Shown here one piece after another: positions 58,836 to 64,000 of a DNA stretch of 64,000 bases (position 1 is the first letter of the stretch; each line of letters starts with the position of its first letter). The notes under the pieces were generated by a model. That model had not been told where the DNA came from. It saw nothing but the letters and a program-made list of their open reading frames with translations, and did no database searches. The translations under genes were made by a program, and so were the position numbers. Source of the DNA: Planctomycetaceae bacterium (GTDB lineage: Bacteria > Planctomycetota > Planctomycetia > Pirellulales > Pirellulaceae); NCBI GenBank assembly GCA_020638995.1, contig JACKHM010000006.1:124001-188000 (forward strand). Direction: 5' to 3'.

Positions 58836-60095
58836 ATGTACATCACCGCCTGCATAGCTCTCGGGCTTTGCCTTGTACTCGCTGTCGGCCAAAGTGCAAT
58901 CGTCGCAGCCTTTTTGGCGGCTTTGCTGCGTCGTCCAAAGACCGCAACATCAGATACTCCACTCCCGAAGGCAGCCGTAGTTTTAGCGTTACGGGGACCG
59001 GACCCTTTCCTCGGTACGTGCCTGCGGCGACTTTTGGCACAAGAGTATCCCGACTATACCGTTTTCATTGTCGTCGACAATGAAAAGGATCCCGTTCACG
59101 AAGATTTGGACAGGATTCTATCCGAGGCGACCATTAACAACATCGTCGTCTCGAACCTCAAGAATCCGTTGGCCACATGCAGTCTGAAGTGCAGTGCTTT
59201 GATTCAAGCAGTCAGCGAGCTAGATGAGACCTACGAAGTAGTCGCATTTTTGGATGGAGATGTTTCACCACATGCCACTTGGCTCGCCGACCTCATCACG
59301 CCTCTCCACGACCACACGATTGGGGTTACGTACGGAAACCGTTGGTACGTTCCGACGGACAAGACATGGGGTGGATGGGTTCGATACTGCTGGAATGTGG
59401 GAGCAGTCGTTCAAGTCTGGCTGAACGGAATCGTATGGGCCGGCAGTATGGCAATGAGAGCTGACACGATCAAACAAATTCAATTATTGGAAGCCTGGAG
59501 TAAAGCGTTATCCGTCGACGCCACGATTCATCGCCAACTCGGCAAGTACAAATATGATGCGCGCTTCGTACCCAGCGTCATGATGGTCAATCGAGAAACC
59601 ATTTCTTTGCAGCGGTTCGTGGGCTGGATGCAACGACAGTTGGTCGCCGCGAAGTCGACAGGCAACGGATTCCGACTCGTCAGCTTGCATGCACTAAACC
59701 TGACTGCTACGCAAGTGTTGGCGGTTGGAATAGTGTTCTTCGGGTTGATTACTGGGGATTTATTGGCGTCAGCGCTCGCAGCGACCGGACTGGGCGCATA
59801 CTGGGGAACGGCACTTTTGTCGATCGCAGCGATGGAATGGGCAATCCGCCGAATGGTCAAGCGAAATGGAGAAGACATCTCTTGGAGAGACGCACATCCG
59901 ATCCGCTCACTTCTACCGTCTCTCTTGCTGACTCAAGTCGTCTACCCGTACGCACTCGTAGGAGCACGCTCGCACAAGCAGGTTTCCTGGCGCGGCATTA
60001 AATACGACATTCGCGGTTTCGGAGATGTGCTCATGCGAGAGTATCATCCGTACGTCGAATTGCAACGAAACACGAGTACGGAGTCTGTCGTTTAG
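58836..60095 (+). CDS. GT2/GT21-like membrane glycosyltransferase
   Basis: 419 residues. A membrane helix at the N-terminus (ACIALGLCLVLAVGQSAIVA) is followed by a GT-A domain: PKAAVVLALRGPDPFLGTCL, VFIVVDNEKDP (nucleotide-binding Asp), VVAFLDGDVSPHATWL (DxD), and RFVGWMQRQLVAAK (QxxRW-like). Two further membrane helices follow near the C-terminus, and a WRGIKYDIRG stretch ends the catalytic tail. The order is close to ceramide glucosyltransferase and HpnI-type enzymes, which add a sugar to a lipid. The acceptor is inferred to be a lipid; the donor is unknown. It is the last gene of the group that begins with the thioester-reductase-like gene. Confidence 0.8.
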   Translation: MYITACIALGLCLVLAVGQSAIVAAFLAALLRRPKTATSDTPLPKAAVVLALRGPDPFLGTCLRRLLAQEYPDYTVFIVVDNEKDPVHEDLDRILSEATINNIVVSNLKNPLATCSLKCSALIQAVSELDETYEVVAFLDGDVSPHATWLADLITPLHDHTIGVTYGNRWYVPTDKTWGGWVRYCWNVGAVVQVWLNGIVWAGSMAMRADTIKQIQLLEAWSKALSVDATIHRQLGKYKYDARFVPSVMMVNRETISLQRFVGWMQRQLVAAKSTGNGFRLVSLHALNLTATQVLAVGIVFFGLITGDLLASALAATGLGAYWGTALLSIAAMEWAIRRMVKRNGEDISWRDAHPIRSLLPSLLLTQVVYPYALVGARSHKQVSWRGIKYDIRGFGDVLMREYHPYVELQRNTSTESVV

Positions 60096-60247
60096 CCAAA
60101 AGACAGAACGCAGTTTGGCGGAGAATTCAACAAGGCTCACTGTACGGTCACCGGGTGGGCACAGACTTTGGCGCTGTGTACCATAGACGCCATAGATCGG
60201 CGGTTAGCCGAGTGTTGAACAACTGACTAAGATCCAGGAGAGCGGTG

Positions 60248-61090
60248 ATGGAAAAGTGGCCAATTGGTGTGTTTACCAGCGTTGACGCAGGACTTGGTGT
60301 AAAGCTTGAAGTCGCGTCCGAGTTAGGCATTCCAACAATCCAGTTGCACGCTCCGGCCAAGGCAACTCGCACGCAGGCCAATGCAGACAAATTCCTTGCG
60401 AGGTTGGCTGAACTAGGAATCCAACTGACCTGTGTGTTCGGGGGCTTTGAAGGCGAGAGTTATGCCGATATCCCTACGGTTTCCAAGACGGTCGGCCTCG
60501 TACCACCGGAAACGCGTGCTGCAAGAACGCAAGAGATGAAGGAGATTGCCGACTTTGCCAAAATGCTAAAGTGCAATGTCGTCGGACTGCACTTGGGCTT
60601 TGTGCCTCACGACACGAACGACCCTTTGTACCAAGATGTTTTGGCGGTGACTCGCGAACTGTGTGACCATGCCAAAGCGAACGGCCAAAACGTCCATCTG
60701 GAAACGGGACAGGAGACGGCCGACGCACTGCTGCAATTCATTGGCGATGTCCAGCGCGATAATCTGTTCATTAACTTTGATCCAGCCAATATGATTCTTT
60801 ACGGAACGGGCGAGCCGATCGAAGCGTTAAAGAAAGTCGGAAAGTACGTTCGCAGCATCCATTGCAAGGATGCCAAGTGGGCAGCCAATCCCGGCAAAGA
60901 GTGGGGACAAGAGGTGCCGCTCGGCGAAGGAGCAGTTGGAATTGAGGAGTATCTGCGTACTTTGAAAGAAATCGGTTACACGGGACCGCTGACAATCGAA
61001 CGCGAGATTCCACAAGAACCCGATCGGCAGAAAGCCGAGATCAGTCATGCCAGCAACCTCTTGGCTGAATTGAAGGATAAGGTTGGGTAG
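60248..61090 (+). CDS. Sugar phosphate isomerase/epimerase (xylose isomerase-like TIM barrel)
   Basis: 280 residues. The AP-endonuclease-2-like TIM barrel pattern is seen: PIGVFTSVDAGLGVKLEVAS, IQLHAPAKATRTQANADKFL, VVGLHLGFVPHDT, NVHLETGQETADALLQFIGD, INFDPANMILYG, SIHCKDAKWAA (metal-ligand region), LGEGAVGIEEYLRTLKEIGY and LTIEREIP. The Glu, Asp, His and Glu residues that bind the metal are at the usual spacing (Glu of LETG, Asp of NFDPAN, His of IHCKD, Glu of IERE). ATG at 60248 was chosen over an upstream GTG because AGGAG lies seven bases before it. The sugar substrate is unknown. Confidence 0.85.
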   Translation: MEKWPIGVFTSVDAGLGVKLEVASELGIPTIQLHAPAKATRTQANADKFLARLAELGIQLTCVFGGFEGESYADIPTVSKTVGLVPPETRAARTQEMKEIADFAKMLKCNVVGLHLGFVPHDTNDPLYQDVLAVTRELCDHAKANGQNVHLETGQETADALLQFIGDVQRDNLFINFDPANMILYGTGEPIEALKKVGKYVRSIHCKDAKWAANPGKEWGQEVPLGEGAVGIEEYLRTLKEIGYTGPLTIEREIPQEPDRQKAEISHASNLLAELKDKVG

Positions 61091-61648
61091 TGGCACACTC
61101 GATGACTTTGGAAATTCAACTGGTTCGATGGTGAGCCGCGGTTCCTTATCGAAAGTGCTTAGCGTCCAGCGCCGAACTGTTGGCGGTCATTGACGCGAAC
61201 ATGCATATTACGGCAGTCGCTAACCCGTCAACCTGTTACTGACTGTCGCCCGCCCGCCGCTTGGCCGCTCTCGCGAGATATGGCCGTTGCCGGCGTAAGC
61301 CCTTCCCTGATCCCTCGTTCGTTCACTTCATCGAGCGAGACTTTACTCCTTTGCTCTCGGTTGATGCGTAGCCAATGAGCGATTCCGTACAAAGCATATT
61401 TGCGGACCATCGTGAGTCTCCCAGCCTCAGTTGCGTCATCATCCTTTCATTCAATTCGACGCGACAAGGCGGAGCCGAGTTCCAGAGTCTTTGCTAAAAC
61501 TTCACCGAAATCGGCTTCCTTACAAGAGTCGATCGATCCCTACACGGACTCTGTCGCGAACGCAGTCTCCTGCTGTTCCGCAGCGACATAAAATCAGCGA
61601 GTCGCAAACAGCCTGTTGCACTTTTGAGACAAAAGGTAACCATCGCGA
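61091..61648. other. Intergenic stretch (558 bp)
   Basis: No convincing gene. A perfect 10-bp palindrome, TCTCGCGAGA, lies at 61269-61278 in a GC-rich patch. A short minus-strand frame across it (ALYGIAHWLRINREQ) has low codon quality. No T-tract hairpin was found after the isomerase gene. Confidence 0.4.
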
Positions 61649-62416
61649 TTAGCGAATCGCAGAGTAGTCCGTCGCTTTCATGTAGATCGACTCGGGACGC
61701 TCTCGCAAAAACTTACCGTCTTTCTGTGATTCGGCTGCGACTTTCCGCCATTCGTCGTCACTGCCAAACGCCTTCCACGACGCTTGAGCGGCCGCGGGAC
61801 TGTTATGGCGAATGATGTAGATGAGCGTGTCCTTTGAATCGGGTTCGTCGACCGGATGCCAGTAAGCAACATTCTGTATACCGTGTCGCTCAAACAATCG
61901 CATTGTGTGATCGCGGAAACGGGCATCGAGTCCGCTGAGCTTTCCCTCGTTACAACGATAGATCCGCAACTCGTAAACGCCATCACTGTTCTTGTTGTCG
62001 TTCTGGAACTCTGGCGAGTAATCGGTCGCGGTCATGAATACCGAGTCCGGCGCCTTGGCCAAGATCTGACCGTCAACTTGCGACGCTTTGGCAACCACTT
62101 TCCATTCAGGATCGGCCAGGAACGCTTGCCAGGAAGCTTTCGCGGCGTCGCGACTCGCGTGTTTGATAACGTAAATCAGCGTATTCTTCGACTGCGCCTC
62201 ATCAGTCGGAACCCAGTAACCGACGGATTCCATACCATGCTTCTTGAACAATCCAACGGTATGGTCGCGAAATCTTGCGTTGAGATTGTCGAGCTTACCC
62301 TCGTTTGTCGTGTAAGTTCTGAGTTCGAATACTTCGGCTTGCACCGTTAGCGGTTGACTTGCGATTGCAGTCGCTAAGGTGGCCGCCGTTAAAAGATACT
62401 TGGCTTGGTGGATCAT
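61649..62416 (-). CDS. Exported tandem NIPSNAP-domain protein
   Basis: 255 residues. A signal-like N-terminus (YLLTAATLATAIASQPLTVQ) is followed by two NIPSNAP modules. The first runs from about VFELRTYTTNEGKLDNLNAR to ATDYSP, the second from VYELRIYRCNEGKLSGLDAR to ATDYSAIR, and they share the motifs RTY/RIY, FRDHT, GYW/YWHP, LIYVIKH/IIRH and SxDEWRKVA/PEWKVVA. NIPSNAP domains are ferredoxin-like folds of unknown chemistry. The modules are about half identical by eye, so an internal duplication made this protein. It is the first minus-strand gene after the isomerase. Confidence 0.85.
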   Translation of the reverse strand: MIHQAKYLLTAATLATAIASQPLTVQAEVFELRTYTTNEGKLDNLNARFRDHTVGLFKKHGMESVGYWVPTDEAQSKNTLIYVIKHASRDAAKASWQAFLADPEWKVVAKASQVDGQILAKAPDSVFMTATDYSPEFQNDNKNSDGVYELRIYRCNEGKLSGLDARFRDHTMRLFERHGIQNVAYWHPVDEPDSKDTLIYIIRHNSPAAAQASWKAFGSDDEWRKVAAESQKDGKFLRERPESIYMKATDYSAIR

Positions 62417-62476
62417 CAGTTTCGACTCCGTGTATTGAACGCCTAAAAATGTGATTTACTTGGTCGACTATCATAC

Positions 62477-62641
62477 CTACTCGCCGAGCTGAAGGCGATT
62501 CGGACACTCAAGTCGCTCCCAGCCGGTGAAACGAAAATCACCGACGCCGTATTAGTTCACGTCGAAGGAATGACGCAACTGGAATACCTCGGCCTTCGAG
62601 GTAGCAGTACACCAGTGTCACGACCGCAACCAGCGTCCTAA
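62477..62641 (+). pseudogene. Leucine-rich repeat protein relic
   Basis: The plus-strand frame reads LLAELKAIRTLKSLP, then KITDAVLVHVEGMTQLEYLG and LRGSSTPVSR, ending at TAA 62639-62641. The pattern TKITDAxLVHxxGMTxLEYLxLxG is the planctomycete-type leucine-rich repeat (normally TKITDAGLxHLxGLTxLxxLxL). Only one repeat plus a flank remains, without start or full domain, so it is a relic. It overlaps the small minus-strand membrane ORF. Confidence 0.5.
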
Positions 62642-62690
62642 CCGAGAACCTCGGTCGCCAACGGTTCGGCTTGTCGGGAGGGGTGGTCAT
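62538..62690 (-). CDS. Small RFSVRTL-type membrane protein, possibly truncated
   Basis: About 50 residues: TTPPDKPNRWRPRFSVRTLV, then AVVTLVYCYLEG and a basic tail. The RPRFSxRTLLxVVTLVCCYL opening is a recurring planctomycete membrane-protein signature. After the first membrane helix the sequence runs antisense to a leucine-rich repeat relic, so the end is probably not native and the protein may be truncated. It starts on an ATGA overlap with the upstream gene. Confidence 0.45.
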   Translation of the reverse strand: MTTPPDKPNRWRPRFSVRTLVAVVTLVYCYLEGRGIPVASFLRRELIRRR

Positions 62691-62977
62691 ATAATCGGCG
62701 TGAACATAAGGTGAAGCATCATCAATGCAAAAGCAATAGCGAGCCACTCGACGACTGTTAATGTTGGCACATGAATGCCAGCAATCTGCCTAACTTTCAC
62801 GACAGTTGGTATTGCTATAGCCATTAGTCCGAAATCTGCAGCCAACAGAACGGCAAAGTGTCCCATGAAGATAGCCAAGCTGATTACCACAACCGCAACG
62901 AGTTTGAACAGCGATGCAATTGAGAATTCGACTGGTTCGTACGGATTCTCACTGGCGTTGTCTTGCTCGCTGGACAT
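62687..62977 (-). CDS. Small membrane protein (96 aa), unknown
   Basis: 96 residues with three hydrophobic helices: IASLFKLVAVVVISLAIFMG, HFAVLLAADFGLMAIAIPTV and WLAIAFALMMLHLMF. The N-terminus is acidic and cytoplasmic (SSEQDNASENPYEPVEF). No family recognised. Its stop overlaps the start of the RFSVRTL-type ORF (ATGA), which supports both being a small operon, although the latter is damaged. Confidence 0.55.
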   Translation of the reverse strand: MSSEQDNASENPYEPVEFSIASLFKLVAVVVISLAIFMGHFAVLLAADFGLMAIAIPTVVKVRQIAGIHVPTLTVVEWLAIAFALMMLHLMFTPII

Positions 62978-63267
62978 GACGGCATTGTAGCACGACAGCC
63001 GTTGCCATCGGCATTCACAGAGCGGACTTCAATCGCAACCGTTCTGTCACCAGAGGCGGGCAAATGCGAACTCCAGTTCGCTTTTCGATTTCCGTTCAAT
63101 GACGGATAGCCTGAAATGATTGGCAGTAGGTTAGCTCGTCGCTCGTTTTGCTATCATGTTGCAACCGATGCGGGCAGAGACGTCCCAGACGGTTCAGGAG
63201 ATTGAAGAGCAGATGGGAAAGTGACTGCAACAGCCAAAAGAACAACCTTTCTTCCAAGGAGAAGGCG

Positions 63268-63612
63268 ATGGCAAAGAAACCCAAGCAATCAAACCCATTC
63301 ACGGGCCGCTGGCGAATCGTCTCGATGGAGCCATGGGACCAGGAATTCATTGATGATGAGGAGGAAGGCTATATCGAGTTCGAGGACAAAGATTTGGGTT
63401 CATTCCACTTTGGCTAGTTCCACGGGAACATGGACTGCCAACTGACGACTAGAGGCGGCGTGCCAGCCGTGGAGTGGTCCTGGGATGGCAACGATGAGAT
63501 GGATGCGGCCCAAGGCCGTGGCTGGGCAGTCCTAAAGAACGAGGAACTCAATGGGATGATCTACTTTCACAATGGAGATAGATCGGAGTTTGTGGCGAAG
63601 AAGAAAGGCTAA
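63268..63612 (+). pseudogene. Small-protein gene interrupted by an in-frame TAG
   Basis: From ATG 63268 (AAGGAG seven bases upstream) the frame reads KKPKQSNPFTGRWRIVSMEP, WDQEFIDDEEEGYIEFEDKD and LGSFHFG, then TAG (63415-63417), and continues in the same frame with FHGNMDCQLTTRGGVPAVEW, NDEMDAAQGRGWAVLKNEEL, MIYFHNGDRSEFVAKKKG. The two parts join into a 114-codon protein that I recall as a small conserved family with a GxVHGxxD motif where the stop lies. So this gene is probably inactivated by one point change, or the base is misread. Biological readthrough is possible but less likely. Confidence 0.65.
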
Positions 63613-63628
63613 ATTCATCCGAACCACC

Positions 63629-63979
63629 ATGGCTTCACCCTTCGTCAAATACCTCCTCGACATGCTCAGCGACCTCGGTGACGTCCGTTCCCGAGCCATG
63701 TTCGGCGGCTACGGCATCTATCACGAAGGCGTGATGATCGGTCTGATCGCCAGCGGCGTGTTCTATCTCAAGGTCGATGACGAGAACCGGGCTGCATTCG
63801 AGGCCGAAGGCAGCAAGCCGTTCACGTATCGCCGTAAAGGCAAGACGAAGGCGGTAGCGATGTCGTACTGGGAAGTGCCTGTCGATGTCTTGGAAAACCG
63901 CGAAGATCTCTACCAGTGGGCTCGCGACGCTCACGCGGCGGCAGTTCGATCGAAATCGAAGAACCGCAAGCGGAAGTGA
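63629..63979 (+). CDS. TfoX N-terminal domain protein
   Basis: 116 residues. The pattern VKYLLDMLSDLGDVRSRAMF, GGYGIYHEGVMIGLIASGVF, YLKVDDENRAAFEAEGSKPF and MSYWEVPVDVLENREDLYQW is the TfoX (Sxy) N-terminal domain. In gammaproteobacteria Sxy activates competence genes, but stand-alone TfoX_N proteins elsewhere have unknown roles. A basic C-terminal tail (VRSKSKNRKRK) follows. ATG at 63629 begins the domain properly; a longer frame upstream overlaps the broken gene and lacks family similarity. The last clear gene before the window end. Confidence 0.85.
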   Translation: MASPFVKYLLDMLSDLGDVRSRAMFGGYGIYHEGVMIGLIASGVFYLKVDDENRAAFEAEGSKPFTYRRKGKTKAVAMSYWEVPVDVLENREDLYQWARDAHAAAVRSKSKNRKRK

Positions 63980-64000
63980 GCTGCATCAATCGCAGTACAG

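Noticed and set aside
61228..61410. A 60-codon minus-strand frame in the gene-free stretch after the isomerase.
   Set aside because: No ribosome site, no family pattern, and it crosses a GC palindrome. Left as unannotated intergenic DNA.
1..64000. Search for tRNA T-loop patterns, rRNA segments and CRISPR-type direct repeats with regular spacers.
   Set aside because: None could be supported by eye. The only short tandem repeat is the 25-bp duplication, which has two copies and no spacers.

Overview
The window looks like a chromosome segment of a planctomycete (phylum Planctomycetota, probably a Pirellulales- or Rhodopirellula-like marine or freshwater member). The clearest signs are two giant secreted proteins whose N-termini carry the arginine-rich leader ending in LExRxLLA/LVLAG that is typical of this phylum. 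Other signs are dockerin, GEVED, VCBS/FG-GAP and RTX modules in one polypeptide, a small membrane protein with the RPRFSVRTL motif, a leucine-rich-repeat relic of planctomycete type, loosely packed genes and moderate GC. No rRNA, tRNA, CRISPR array or intact insertion sequence was seen.

Layout. From 1 to 8.56 kb, a plus-strand exopolysaccharide operon holds a truncated GumC/Wzz-type protein, a BY-kinase-like ATPase, a CelD-type acetyltransferase, a GT4 glycosyltransferase, a polysaccharide deacetylase, a flippase, an O-antigen polymerase and a second GT4, several overlapping by ATGA. From 8.7 to 12.9 kb a minus-strand run carries a histidine-kinase-like protein, small proteins, TPR proteins and a flotillin. 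From 13 to 18.6 kb lies a stress or cold-adaptation group: an RRM RNA-binding protein, a lysine-rich small protein, a fatty acid desaturase, a cold-shock protein, a RhlE-type DEAD-box helicase, a BON protein and two zinc-ribbon proteins. Decayed genes follow. From 19.9 to 27.7 kb is a 2,601-residue VCBS/RTX/GEVED/dockerin protein, followed by a scarred region with an IS110 relic and a 106-bp inverted-repeat element.

From 29.3 to 48.9 kb is mostly housekeeping or metabolic sequence: an ACP-AONS fusion, a TPR membrane protein, an RluD-type pseudouridine synthase, a Gfo/Idh/MocA oxidoreductase, a sugar-acid group (PfkB kinase, 6-phosphogluconate dehydrogenase, SDR), an AAA+ ATPase, an ABC exporter whose permease is fused to a CPBP protease, a UPF0104 flippase-like protein, an AI-2E transporter, an uncharacterised anchored protein and a transglutaminase-elicitor-like exported protein. 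From 49.2 to 60.1 kb is a mixed group: a thioester-reductase-like SDR, three methyltransferases, a 1,570-residue modular esterase and a ceramide-glucosyltransferase-like GT2. From 60.2 kb to the end lie a sugar-phosphate isomerase, a tandem NIPSNAP protein, small membrane proteins, an LRR relic, a gene broken by one in-frame TAG, and a TfoX-domain protein.

The genes work together most visibly in the exopolysaccharide operon (assembly, modification and Wzy-dependent export of one polymer) and in the cold/RNA group (RNA remodelling plus membrane desaturation). The 49-60 kb group is the best candidate for an undescribed envelope glycolipid locus, but this is inference from gene content. Several apparent frameshifts and one premature stop may be real gene decay or sequencing error; raw reads would decide.
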